Shown here in pieces: positions 1 through 9,644 of a stretch of DNA of 64,000 bases (position 1 is its first letter; every line of letters begins with the position of its first letter). The stretch lies in NCBI RefSeq assembly GCF_017942085.1, contig NZ_JAGKSP010000013.1:1-64000 (forward strand), in the 5' to 3' direction. The notes under the pieces are model-generated. The model was given only the letters and a program-made list of their open reading frames with translations. It searched no databases and was not told the origin of the DNA. The stretch is from Paenibacillus lignilyticus. Its GTDB lineage: Bacteria > Bacillota > Bacilli > Paenibacillales > Paenibacillaceae. A program made the translations under genes and the position numbers.

Positions 1-3000
1 TCTTCTTGAACTGACTTACTTTAGTGCCGTCTACAGTTAGCGTAAAGTCGTACACGATGTGATCGCCGATCTGCGCTCTGGTTTGCTCGTTCAGCGTCGC
101 TCCGTCGACCTGTTTCACCGATAGCTGTACTTCTTTGCCGCTATCGCCGATGATCGCGTTCCACATGCCTGCATCGAACGATACCTTTGCCAGACCTGCA
201 TCCAGCACCAGCGATTTCTTATCGTCTGCCAATTGGTTCACCTGCTGCGCCGGCAGCTGGAACACAATGCCGGTAATCGGTTTGGCAGCATCCACCGCTG
301 CCGTTAGCGTGACGGATTTGGTTTTCCCTTCGCCCGCTTGAAGGAGTTCTGCTCCCGTTACTTTCACCGCTGCTTGACCGGATGCATCCGGCGTTGCTTT
401 CAGCTCTACATGTCCCTCCGTCACGATTGTCGTTGGAGGTGTCGGCGTAGGCGGCGTAGGCGGTGTTGGGTCAACATTCCCCGTCGTTACTTCGATCGTA
501 ACTTCCGTACTGCTCGACAATTCGCCGTCCGTAGCCGTTACCGTGATGACGTAATTGCCTGCTGCGGCACTGCTCCACGCAAATGCGCCTGTGCTTGCAT
601 CCATGGAACTGCCCGCCGGCAAGTCTGCCGCGCTGTACGTCAATACATCTTCGTCCTCATCCGTTGCCGTCGCCGTGAAGCTTACCGCTTGGCCTGCGTT
701 CACATGGATCGCTGCGATGTTCGCAATGACCGGCGCATGGTTCACCGGAGGCACGACTTCATCGCCTACGTGAATGGCAACATCACGGGTAACGGTAGCC
801 GTGCCGTCCGTTGCTTGCACCGTCACAACGTAATCGCCCGTTGTTGCGTTCGCCCATTGGAACTCGCCTGTCTCGGCATCAAGCGTTGCGCCTGCCGGTA
901 AATTCGAAGAACTGAATGCAAGGTCGTCCCCATCCTCATCCGTAGCCGGAACAGTAAAGCTTACGGTCTCTCCTGCCTGTACGGAGATCGGAGCAATCGT
1001 ACCGATAACCGGTGCATGATTAGCCGAAGCAGCATCCAGATCATCCACGAAGAAATCATCCAGTACCACGACTACATCAATTGCCGACAACGTTGGAGCG
1101 CCGGGTGCTCTGACAACTTCAAATGCAATGTAGTAATCGCTGTAATCGCCCGTATTAAATGTCAGCTCAGCATTGGCTGTACCGGTTGATTTAATAATAG
1201 GGAATGTCCAATCTGGGATATTGCTCTTTCCAGTCCCCGTTGCTTCAGATAACAATACGCTTTGTTTCGGTCCGCCAGAGCGTGACTTCGCCGAAATTTG
1301 ATACAAACCGGCTTTGTTCGCTTCGTATTTCAGTCCGACTTTATAAGTCGTATTCGCTTTAAGCTTCAGCGTAGATGGCAATGTAGCCGCAATCTCTTGC
1401 ACGGAAGTTGTGCGGTTAATGAGATCTTGTTCGTTCGACTTTAAGGAGAACAAGCCGTCAATAACATACGTCATCGGCTGCTTCACATTCGGATCCGCTG
1501 CTTTCAGCTCATCGCTTGCTTTCTCCGCAAGATGAGTCTGATTGCCGCTGTTCGCCCGGAATGCAAATGGTCCAAGTCCTTCCGATACATTCTCGAAATC
1601 CTCATAGAAGTAGTGTGAGCCAAAATCCGTTTTCCCCGGATTCTCCCACAGTCTCACATCATCGAACCACACATTGGAAGTAGCCGCAGTTGCAGCATCT
1701 GCTTTCAAGGTAAGGGTCGCTTGGCCGGATTGGTCTGCCGTGAAATCGACTTCTAATCGTTGGAAGTACGTGCCTTTAAATTTACTAGGCTCCTCCAAGT
1801 TTTGAATCGTTGAAGCATCGATGGCATTCGATACTGCCGGGCCTCCGTAATTGGAAACTTGTAAGGACACGTTTCTATTAGAGGTGCTTGCAGTTTGATC
1901 GTCTTTGTTGCCGCCTGAGCCGTTATTGATATCCGCCCATACAGACGCTGTATAGGTTTTACCAGGGGTTAGGCCGGTTACGGATTGTGATAGTGCCGCA
2001 TCGTCCGCACCGCTAATTCTCACATAATTGTTCATGTTGTAATCGTGCTCAACGGTAACATGGCTTGCAGCCCCGTTAGTGGTCGAAGCCTTCTGCCAGG
2101 ACGTGAAGGTGCCGCTGTCGAAGCCCGGATCTTTGACCGGTCCGCCAACGCCCCACTCGGCAGCTTTCTGAATGGCGGAACCTTGCTCATCCGCTTTGGA
2201 CTTATAAATGACATAAGGAACGCCAACCGTTGTATTGTCGATCGTCACTTTACCGTCCACGACAGAAAGCGTACGCTCCCAGACGCGGCCGGTATCCGTC
2301 AGCTTGTACATCTCAACCGAGGATAAGCCGTTCCAGCTGTTTGGCATATCCCAAGTCGTTGAACCGCCTTTAGGATTCCAATAGTAAATTTTCGATTCGT
2401 TTTGCGGATCCCACGGCAGGAACAATTGGGATTTCTGATTCTGAACATCCAATTGTCCGATTCCCGTGTCGCCCGCTCCTTTGTTCAGCACGACATCATA
2501 AATTGCAATTTTCTTGCCGTCTTTCTTGAGGGACGCCGTACCGAGAATCAGATTCGCGTTGGATGGGCTTGCATGATACTCATCCAAAGCAGTCGTTACG
2601 CCATTGCTGAATACGACGCTTTGATCCATACCCGTGCTGTCATAGGTAAGGTTCATAATCGGGAAGTGCTGCATGTATTTCGTCAGTAGATTGTTGTTGT
2701 AGAACAAATCGATCCCGTTCTGCATATCTGTTCTGCCCTGCCATGAACCTACACCCGCTTGCAGCATCCCTCTCAGGAGCACGCTCGTTGCAGGACTTGG
2801 CGCTTGGAACGTATCTTGATATTGGTTCTTCATGAAACGAACGATCATACTGCCGTCTGTTTTACTAGGGTAATAAGGGTCCGTTCCCCAGTGCGTCCAG
2901 ATGACGTTCTGTTCCATTGGTCCGGAGAACTCGGTTGCGAACCAGAAGCCCAGCTTGTTCTGGATGATGTTCGCGAACTGATCCGCATGCCAGCCAGCTC

Positions 3001-6000
3001 CGCTGTAAACATCATCATAGACCATTGCCAGATTAGGAACTTCTTGTTTAAGCTGCGCGTATCTCCTCTCCAGTTCTCCTGTCGAGAGATCCTGTGCACG
3101 GTCCGGCCCATAGGTCGGATCGACCCAATCATAGGCGGAACCCGAGCTCGTCCATTTGTCTTTATCTGCATAATAAGCATCCGGGTCTTGACCGTCAATG
3201 TTGGTATGAACGCCGACTTTAACGTTATATTTCAACCCTTCATCGACAAGCGTGTTGAAATCCTTGAGTCCGCCCGGGCGGATACCGAAGTGTCCCGCAA
3301 CGTCCGGATGGCTGTCATCATGTCCTTCAGCCTGATAGCCTTTTTCAAGGATTAACTGACCAAAGCCGTCGTAGAGATTGTAAAGCTTCTTCGCATTATC
3401 CAATGTTCTTAAGAATGGAGCCTGCGTTAAGCTGTTGAAGTTCATCGCGATATAGGATACATAATTGTTGATCTCGTCTGCTCCGGGATGGAGGTTCTGA
3501 GACCATTTGTCTCTGTATTCGATCGCTGCGTCTTTCCAATCCGCCGTACTATCGCTGTTTCGGTCCGGCGTGATGATGATCTCGGACGATAGATCATAGT
3601 TAGGAGGGAATTTCGCGTCGTCAATGACGTCGCCTCTTACATTCCACTGCCCGTTCCACATTGAGAGCAGCTTGTTCGAAGTGCCATTTTGAGCCGCGAT
3701 ATTCATAATCACTTTCCCAGGTTGGTTGATAACATTATTGATGATTGTCGCAGCGAGTTTACCATCGCTGACGAAACCATAGGTTCTGCTCTTGCTGTCT
3801 GCTTCTTGATCGGCAAGCTTCTCTCCGAATGCCGCATCATTCGTATAATACTCTTCATAGAATTGATTCCATTCCCCGGTAATCCATACGGATGCGCCTT
3901 GCGCATTCGGGTTAGCGCTGGAGACGGTCACCAATTTCTGATCCGGGAACTCCATTGTGACTACCTTATAACCTTCCGGCTCCGCATTAATATGCGTATT
4001 CATAAGAACGGATCCGTTCGTAACCTTGAAGGTGACGTCCATATCCACATTGCCGATTACGGCTTCCGTATTATCGTCGATTACAGGTACATTGAGCTTA
4101 TAAACTACCGTATCGCCGGCTGTTTTCGTTGCGCTTACCACAGTCGCGAAGCTCTCGTTACCGTTTATTTTCACTTTATACAGGAAGTCGCTCTGACCTT
4201 GGAGCGTGTCTGTTACTTCATCGCCTACCCATGTGTAGCTGCGAACAGCCGGGAAGCGATTATCGAGCTCGACGCTTAATTTGCTCGATGCGATTGTGAT
4301 AGGCGTCAGTGCACCCGGCGTTGGAGGCACCGGCGGCGCATATTTCTCTTGCGACAATTTGCTGACCGTAATTTTCTTCGCATCGAACCAGCTTCTGAGA
4401 CCCACTTTGCCTTCCACGACAGGGAAGTCAGCTGATCCGCTTACAGCGAGTACATCGTTGACAAATACTTTGACGCTTTGTCCGATATACTTGATTTTTA
4501 CCGTATATTCCGTGTCAGCAAGCAGGGTCGGGCCGTTGGTCGTGAGCACGCCATAATGTCCCGAGTCCGTTTGCCAGCCCCACTCTTTACTACCGTTATA
4601 GTAAATCATCGCGTATGGCTGGTTTGGCGACGTATATCGGAAATAGAAACCGATCCGACCGGTGGCGGAGCTCGTTGTCAATTTCACGGTATAAGTGCCA
4701 TCTTGCACTTCAAGAGAATCATAGTCATAAATTTCGCCGAAAAAGTTATTAAACACGAGCTTATTATTCGTAATGGACGGTGCCGGCGTATAAGCAGATC
4801 CATCCCCGTTGTTTTTCCAAGTTCCTGTTACGCCATCCGTATAATCTCTGATGTATGTAGTAGGTTTAAGCGGTGTATATACATCGGTCTGATCATAATC
4901 GACTTTCATTTCATCCAATAATGTAGTTAGCGCCAAGGCGTTTGTCGAAATTCCCACACGGCCATAAGAGCTGAACAATCCGGGATGTGTACCGGCGTAA
5001 AGCTCAGTTCCATCTACGCTAAGCGCATAGTGATCGCCATGATAATCGATTTGCACTTGATGAGGCGTCGTGCCAAGAGGCTCCGGTGTGGTTGTTAAAT
5101 CATAGCTTACATCCGTGCCGTCATTCATGCCGACCAGCTTCCAATTTCCTTCACTGTCGGTTCTTACCGCACTCCAGTTGCTTTCATCCTGGTAGCGGAA
5201 CAGCAGTCCGGCATTCGTATACGTGCTGCCAAGCTGAAGCTTCGCACTGTATGTGCCGTCGCTAATCATCGGCGATTTGCTGTCTACAACTTGACTTGCC
5301 CCATTCGTTGTCACTACTTTAGCCAATCTGCCGGTAAAGCCCGGAAGAGGTGTCTTCAAAGAATAGGTGGAGTTCGTCGTCACCGTTCCGATATTGGCAA
5401 CAGGCGCCGTTTCATTGTCAAAGTTACGGTCATACACCACGGTATTGTTGGTATCCGTTACTTTCACACTATCGATATTGAGCGATTTCGCTCCGTAGTA
5501 GGAGCGGAAACCGATTTTGCCTGCTGCAGTCGGCAGCTTATTGCCTGTCGTAGAAGAGTAGATCATTCTGCCGTCCAAATAAATCTCGTACGTATCCCCA
5601 TTAAACGTTTCTTTCAAGGTGTAGATTTTGCCGGGGACAAGTGTTTCCGCTTTATTCAGGGATGTACCCCACACCTCTCCGGAACCATTGAATCCGTCCC
5701 AGATCCATCCGTTAGGGTCGCGGCAGACCAAGGAATAATGAGTGGCATCCTTTACGCGTACAGCAGGACAGAATTGCTCCGCTGCTCCGCCGTCGATGCC
5801 GAACTTCATCTCGACGGTACCATTGGCAATGTCAGGCATGTCGCTGAAATAGAAGACATTATTGCCGGTTTGCTGCGCTGCCAGAAACTTACCGTCCATG
5901 CCGGAGTAGGAAGCAGCGCCGCTGATCGCCGTATCGGTCTTTACGGCTCCATTGTCAGCCAGATTCGCTTCCGTTCCGCTTTCGAAATCATTCGTATACG

Positions 6001-6745
6001 TAAGCAGCTGCGGCTCCGTCGCCGATTCCTCCATATAGTTCAACGTGGAAGAAGAAACCTCAAAGTTATGCGTCCATTTAAAGGAGAGAACCCCTTCTTT
6101 ACCCGCAGCAGTAGGAATAGTGGAAGATTTCGCCACGAATGCAGGCGTAGCTTCGCTGTCCAATACCTGCGTATCGTTAATGGAGACGACAAAATCTTTG
6201 CCCGAATAGTTGATATTCAATTTAAGAGGCACGCCTACTGCGGGCGAACCTGTCGCGATCGGGTAGGCCGCCCCGAAGTAACCATACCAATCTTCCGTTC
6301 CGTTGCTTTTCCAATTCATAAACCAGCCTACGCCGGGTTCATTCCCCAGGTAAACCCAGTTATTGGCGTCAATATAGCGAACTACGATACCATAGCGGTT
6401 AGCTGCACCTGATTTCGTAGTCAGCGTCGCCGTGTAATCTCCGTCCGCAACCGCAGGCGAATTCGAATCGATAATGAAGTTTTTGTACGAACCGTTATTC
6501 GTCGGCTCGTTGATCGTTAGTTTACCTGCTTCAGCCGTAATCGCAGCCGTTGCAGGTGCTTGGGATTGGATCCAGGTACCGGCATCATTCAAGTTGGAAT
6601 GATAGGTTTGCTCGATTTGCGCGGCTTGAACAACCGAACTGCCCAGTACAGTCGAAAAACTTTGCATGGGTATCATGCCGGATGAGAACACAAGTGTCGC
6701 CGTTGTAATCATACTTAACGTCTTCTTCAATAACCTCACATTCAT
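1..6745 (-). CDS. Secreted multidomain endo-alpha-N-acetylgalactosaminidase (GH101), C-terminus beyond window
   Basis: This reading frame stays open from an ATG at 6745 to the left edge, giving at least 2,248 residues. GH101 enzymes release the Gal-beta-1,3-GalNAc disaccharide from Ser/Thr of mucin-type glycoproteins outside the cell. A basic N-terminus plus hydrophobic stretch (about residues 1-33) is a signal peptide. Residues about 35-815 hold about four LamG/concanavalin-like modules. Residues about 820-1510 are the GH101 region: YDDVYSG carries the likely nucleophile D1245, and TEFSG, 27 residues on, carries the likely acid/base E1272, followed by a THW motif, as in characterised GH101 enzymes. 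Then come a carbohydrate-binding-like module, a second beta module, and two Ig/cadherin-like repeats, each starting NHAPVI. GGAGG lies only 2 nt before the ATG, so an in-frame GTG at 6739 (8 nt spacing) may be the true start. Family assignment rests on motif recognition; the C-terminal cell-wall anchor is not visible. Confidence 0.82.
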   Translation of the reverse strand, partial: MNVRLLKKTLSMITTATLVFSSGMIPMQSFSTVLGSSVVQAAQIEQTYHSNLNDAGTWIQSQAPATAAITAEAGKLTINEPTNNGSYKNFIIDSNSPAVADGDYTATLTTKSGAANRYGIVVRYIDANNWVYLGNEPGVGWFMNWKSNGTEDWYGYFGAAYPIATGSPAVGVPLKLNINYSGKDFVVSINDTQVLDSEATPAFVAKSSTIPTAAGKEGVLSFKWTHNFEVSSSTLNYMEESATEPQLLTYTNDFESGTEANLADNGAVKTDTAISGAASYSGMDGKFLAAQQTGNNVFYFSDMPDIANGTVEMKFGIDGGAAEQFCPAVRVKDATHYSLVCRDPNGWIWDGFNGSGEVWGTSLNKAETLVPGKIYTLKETFNGDTYEIYLDGRMIYSSTTGNKLPTAAGKIGFRSYYGAKSLNIDSVKVTDTNNTVVYDRNFDNETAPVANIGTVTTNSTYSLKTPLPGFTGRLAKVVTTNGASQVVDSKSPMISDGTYSAKLQLGSTYTNAGLLFRYQDESNWSAVRTDSEGNWKLVGMNDGTDVSYDLTTTPEPLGTTPHQVQIDYHGDHYALSVDGTELYAGTHPGLFSSYGRVGISTNALALTTLLDEMKVDYDQTDVYTPLKPTTYIRDYTDGVTGTWKNNGDGSAYTPAPSITNNKLVFNNFFGEIYDYDSLEVQDGTYTVKLTTSSATGRIGFYFRYTSPNQPYAMIYYNGSKEWGWQTDSGHYGVLTTNGPTLLADTEYTVKIKYIGQSVKVFVNDVLAVSGSADFPVVEGKVGLRSWFDAKKITVSKLSQEKYAPPVPPTPGALTPITIASSKLSVELDNRFPAVRSYTWVGDEVTDTLQGQSDFLYKVKINGNESFATVVSATKTAGDTVVYKLNVPVIDDNTEAVIGNVDMDVTFKVTNGSVLMNTHINAEPEGYKVVTMEFPDQKLVTVSSANPNAQGASVWITGEWNQFYEEYYTNDAAFGEKLADQEADSKSRTYGFVSDGKLAATIINNVINQPGKVIMNIAAQNGTSNKLLSMWNGQWNVRGDVIDDAKFPPNYDLSSEIIITPDRNSDSTADWKDAAIEYRDKWSQNLHPGADEINNYVSYIAMNFNSLTQAPFLRTLDNAKKLYNLYDGFGQLILEKGYQAEGHDDSHPDVAGHFGIRPGGLKDFNTLVDEGLKYNVKVGVHTNIDGQDPDAYYADKDKWTSSGSAYDWVDPTYGPDRAQDLSTGELERRYAQLKQEVPNLAMVYDDVYSGAGWHADQFANIIQNKLGFWFATEFSGPMEQNVIWTHWGTDPYYPSKTDGSMIVRFMKNQYQDTFQAPSPATSVLLRGMLQAGVGSWQGRTDMQNGIDLFYNNNLLTKYMQHFPIMNLTYDSTGMDQSVVFSNGVTTALDEYHASPSNANLILGTASLKKDGKKIAIYDVVLNKGAGDTGIGQLDVQNQKSQLFLPWDPQNESKIYYWNPKGGSTTWDMPNSWNGLSSVEMYKLTDTGRVWERTLSVVDGKVTIDNTTVGVPYVIYKSKADEQGSAIQKAAEWGVGGPVKDPGFDSGTFTSWQKASTTNGAASHVTVEHDYNMNNYVRISGADDAALSQSVTGLTPGKTYTASVWADINNGSGGNKDDQTASTSNRNVSLQVSNYGGPAVSNAIDASTIQNLEEPSKFKGTYFQRLEVDFTADQSGQATLTLKADAATAATSNVWFDDVRLWENPGKTDFGSHYFYEDFENVSEGLGPFAFRANSGNQTHLAEKASDELKAADPNVKQPMTYVIDGLFSLKSNEQDLINRTTSVQEIAATLPSTLKLKANTTYKVGLKYEANKAGLYQISAKSRSGGPKQSVLLSEATGTGKSNIPDWTFPIIKSTGTANAELTFNTGDYSDYYIAFEVVRAPGAPTLSAIDVVVVLDDFFVDDLDAASANHAPVIGTIAPISVQAGETVSFTVPATDEDGDDLAFSSSNLPAGATLDAETGEFQWANATTGDYVVTVQATDGTATVTRDVAIHVGDEVVPPVNHAPVIANIAAIHVNAGQAVSFTATATDEDEDVLTYSAADLPAGSSMDASTGAFAWSSAAAGNYVITVTATDGELSSSTEVTIEVTTGNVDPTPPTPPTPTPPTTIVTEGHVELKATPDASGQAAVKVTGAELLQAGEGKTKSVTLTAAVDAAKPITGIVFQLPAQQVNQLADDKKSLVLDAGLAKVSFDAGMWNAIIGDSGKEVQLSVKQVDGATLNEQTRAQIGDHIVYDFTLTVDGTKVSQFKK

Positions 6746-6871
6746 TACCTCCGTTGTCAGTTACCTCGCGGCCCACTGAGAATCGCGTGAACAGCTGTCT
6801 ACTCCTTGCTCTACATGCGTAATCCCTTGAATACAACCCTCCTCTTCCATAAGTTTCCTACGATACTATGT

Positions 6872-6904
6872 ATCTTACCGATAATGAAAACGCATTCAAA
6901 TGAT
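6872..6904 (-). promoter_or_regulatory. Promoter with overlapping cre-like site upstream of the GH101 gene
   Basis: On the minus strand TTGAAT, 16 nt, then TAAGAT resembles a sigma-A promoter. The 14-mer TGAAAACGCATTCA (6885-6898, plus strand) matches the Bacillus cre consensus at 13 of 14 positions and overlaps the -35/spacer, a position suited to CcpA repression. The same 33-bp arrangement occurs upstream of the binding-protein gene at 12042-12074. This, with the terminator at 7041-7101, is what the 366-bp gap between the GH101 gene and its neighbour holds. Confidence 0.5.
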
Positions 6905-7040
6905 GATATTTGATAAAGAAATGATTTATTTTTCGTTTATTCTCGCATATTATTGCTGAAAAATATCACTTAAGCGAAAGAATCGGACAGAAAGTGATGT
7001 ACATCGGTACATTTTGCACCTTTACAATGTGAATAGGAAT

Positions 7041-7101
7041 AAAAAAACTCTAATTATTAGTTTTCCTTTGTAATATAAGGAAATAACTAATAATTAGAGT
7101 T
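7041..7101 (-). terminator. Long intrinsic terminator after the response regulator
   Basis: A 15-bp perfect stem (7046-7060 with 7087-7101), continued by a partly paired TTTTCCTT/AAGGAAAT segment, is followed on the minus strand by a run of seven T. It begins 11 bp past the response-regulator stop and closes the importer operon. Confidence 0.85.
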
Positions 7102-7111
7102 CGATAATCGC

Positions 7112-8764
7112 TTACATGACCGAAGATGCGCTGCGATGCGTCTTCGGACTGTGACCCGTTATTTTTTTGAAAATACGGCTGAAATGCTCCGGATTCATAT
7201 ACCCGACCCGATCGGACACCTCGGATACTTTCATCCCGATTCCCATTAATCGTTTGGCTTCCTCGATTCTCAGCCTCGTCAAATATTGAATGAAGCTGCT
7301 GCCGACTTCCTTGGAAAACTGTTTACTTAGATAGCTCCCGCTGACGCCTACCATCTGACTGATTGAAGGGAGGGTAATATCCTCGCAATAGTGCTTGTCT
7401 AAGAATGTTTTTGCTTTCGCGACAGGAAGGGAGTATTTCTCCAGCTGCTTACATTCATGCTCGTGAATTAAGCCATGGATCTTGCCCAGCATGTCTTCCA
7501 TCCACTGCAAGCTGTCCCTCATCGTGTTAAATTGCTCGATAAAGTCCAGCGGATTACTAAACCCCTCTTGGAGCTGCTGCCAACGCAAACCGCTCGGATA
7601 CAGGATAGCGCCAATTTCCCACACCATCTCGGTAAACTCCGATTTGATGACTTCGGGTTTGATACTGTCGGCCTGCATGAGCAGCATACGAAATTGCGTA
7701 TATTGCATCTTCCATTGCACGGTATCCGACTCCTTCAGGCTCTTCACCACTTCAGTTCTGGTCCTCCGCAGTTGGTCCAGGAAGGATTGTGATCCGGCTG
7801 GCTTCTCTGGCGAATGTTTGGATACCGGTACCGCCTCAGGAAAAAAAATTTTATCAAACCCTCGATAATAGCTAAGCTCTGCGGCATTGGATGACTGCTC
7901 CGCCAAATCAAGCCACTCGCATGAATTTCTGCCCCAGCCGCTGACGCCGATGGCGACAGAGGCATTTATAAACTGCTTTAGACGCACGCTGATTGTCGTC
8001 AGCACACCGTGGATGTTCTCACGCGCGGCAGTCTCGCTGCGTTGATGGGGAAACGCCATCAGCAAGGTGTACTCCTTAGGCAGCCTATCCAGAATGACGG
8101 CTCGGATCGCTTGAGAATCAATGACCGTCCGGATCGTTTGTTTAATAAATCCCGCCGAGCTTTCATTGAGGCTGATCCGAGAGAGTTTAACGGAAGCCGC
8201 AACGAGATTCACTTCACCAAGTACGGCCTTCAGCTCGGCAGAGGCCTCATTCCGAGCGGAGGCCTCTAATGGTTCATGGTTTAACAGAGAGATAAGCAAG
8301 GGTTCCAGATTCTTGTCAGGAAGCGCCGGCATATCCGCTTCAGCAACGGCTGCTTGCACCGGAGTCGCATCTCTATGCTTCATTACTTCATTCACGGCTT
8401 TAGACAGAATAGGCGCAAGATATGCTTCATCCATGTTGGCTTTGAGCATGTAATCCTTGGCTCCGTTAATAAACGCTTCCCTTACGTAATCGTAATCGTT
8501 GAATGCACTTAGAACGATCGGATAGACCGGCTTCGCCAGCTCGAGCCGACCCAGCTGCTGAAGAAATTGCAAGCCGTTCATCTTGGGCATCTGAATATCC
8601 ACACAGACGATATCAATATCTTGATGCTGCGTAATGAAATGGATCGCTTCTTGACCATCCGATGCTTCTCCGACAATATGAATATCCGAATGTTGAGAGG
8701 TGATCATATGTCGCAACACGAGTCTGACTAACGGTTCATCATCCACTATCATCAGATTGATCAT
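7112..8764 (-). CDS. YesN-type response regulator with AraC DNA-binding domain
   Basis: A 550-residue cytoplasmic transcription factor. Residues 1-125 are a receiver domain with the acidic pair D8/D9, phospho-acceptor D56 in DIQMP and a Lys near residue 109. A long linker follows (130-440). The last 100 residues form the double helix-turn-helix of the AraC family, ending in the typical VGYMNPEHFSRIFKK segment. It is the last gene of the importer operon, 39 bp after the second permease, and its expected partner is the YesM-type kinase at 12111-13922. Such pairs usually sense an extracellular sugar, directly or through the binding protein, and activate the transporter genes. The start is supported by AAGGGGG 11 nt upstream. 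The specific inducer cannot be read from sequence. Confidence 0.9.
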   Translation of the reverse strand: MINLMIVDDEPLVRLVLRHMITSQHSDIHIVGEASDGQEAIHFITQHQDIDIVCVDIQMPKMNGLQFLQQLGRLELAKPVYPIVLSAFNDYDYVREAFINGAKDYMLKANMDEAYLAPILSKAVNEVMKHRDATPVQAAVAEADMPALPDKNLEPLLISLLNHEPLEASARNEASAELKAVLGEVNLVAASVKLSRISLNESSAGFIKQTIRTVIDSQAIRAVILDRLPKEYTLLMAFPHQRSETAARENIHGVLTTISVRLKQFINASVAIGVSGWGRNSCEWLDLAEQSSNAAELSYYRGFDKIFFPEAVPVSKHSPEKPAGSQSFLDQLRRTRTEVVKSLKESDTVQWKMQYTQFRMLLMQADSIKPEVIKSEFTEMVWEIGAILYPSGLRWQQLQEGFSNPLDFIEQFNTMRDSLQWMEDMLGKIHGLIHEHECKQLEKYSLPVAKAKTFLDKHYCEDITLPSISQMVGVSGSYLSKQFSKEVGSSFIQYLTRLRIEEAKRLMGIGMKVSEVSDRVGYMNPEHFSRIFKKITGHSPKTHRSASSVM

Positions 8765-8803
8765 CTTCAGCGTTTCCCCCTTATCTCTGATTAAGACTGC
8801 CTG

Positions 8804-9643
8804 TTAACCCTTCACTGCACCGTCCATAAGGCCTTTAAAGATAAAACGTTGAAATGCGATGTATACCGCCGCACTTGGGATCAGCACGAGTACAATACCG
8901 GCGCAAAGCGCGGATAAATCGGAACCCCGCGCACCGACAAACTTCATCAGCGCCGTCGACATCGTGACCAGTTCCTTCGAAGGCATATACAGGAAAGGAA
9001 TATAGACATCGTTCATGACGGTTACGCTCTTCAGAATCGCCAGCGTTGCAGTTGCAGGCAGCAATAAAGGAAATATAATCGAGCGGAAAATCCTTACGTA
9101 CGTTGCCCCATCCAGCATTGCGCTTTCATCAAGCTGGCTAGAAATCTTCTCCAGAAATTGCATGTAAATATAGATCTGCATAATGTCCGTTCCAATGTAG
9201 ATCAGAATCGGAGCACTCAATGCATCGTACATCCCAATGGAATGAATGATCTGGAACCGAGCGATCTCGGTCGTATACGCAGGAATAATCATTGCGACCA
9301 GAAACAGGCCGTAAACAACCTTCTTTAATTTAAACTGGAACCGATTCAAGATATAAGCGGTCATCGTGCCTAATATGGCGTTACCGCAGAGCGTAATAAA
9401 TGCAATGATCGTTGTATTCCACAGCCCTCTCAGCATATCGCCTTGTGTGTAAGCCAGCTTGAAATTACTGAAGTTCAAGAAGCTGCTGGGCAGGGCAAGC
9501 GGCGTGGTTTGAAACAGCTCCGTTCTCGTCTTGAAGGCGCCGAATACTACGAGGACAATCGGAACGAACACAATTACGAAGATGAGCGCAAACATTGTAT
9601 AATAGATCGCATTTCCCGGTAAGCTTCGTCTCCACCTGGACAT
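8804..9643 (-). CDS. Sugar ABC transporter permease, MalG/UgpE type
   Basis: A 279-residue integral membrane protein with six predicted hydrophobic helices, one of two permeases of a CUT1 carbohydrate importer. The coupling-loop motif near the C-terminal third (DGATYVRIFRSIIFPLLLPA) is the EAA-like sequence that contacts the ATPase. A longer frame begins with GTG at 9655, but the ATG at 9643 is preferred: AGGAG is correctly spaced upstream, and the preceding permease gene stops only 2 nt before it (TGATATG), giving translational coupling. No ATPase gene accompanies it. Confidence 0.9.
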   Translation of the reverse strand: MSRWRRSLPGNAIYYTMFALIFVIVFVPIVLVVFGAFKTRTELFQTTPLALPSSFLNFSNFKLAYTQGDMLRGLWNTTIIAFITLCGNAILGTMTAYILNRFQFKLKKVVYGLFLVAMIIPAYTTEIARFQIIHSIGMYDALSAPILIYIGTDIMQIYIYMQFLEKISSQLDESAMLDGATYVRIFRSIIFPLLLPATATLAILKSVTVMNDVYIPFLYMPSKELVTMSTALMKFVGARGSDLSALCAGIVLVLIPSAAVYIAFQRFIFKGLMDGAVKG

Positions 9644-9644
9644 A

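Noticed and set aside
338-901. Arg-rich plus-strand frame in the left edge
   Set aside because: Antisense to the Ig-like repeat and Pro/Thr linker region of the GH101 protein; the Arg-rich run mirrors that linker.
5291-6412. Long plus-strand frame of 373 codons opposite the GH101 gene
   Set aside because: It is an antisense shadow of the GH101 reading frame: Arg/Ile/Cys-rich, no recognisable domain, no ribosome binding site.
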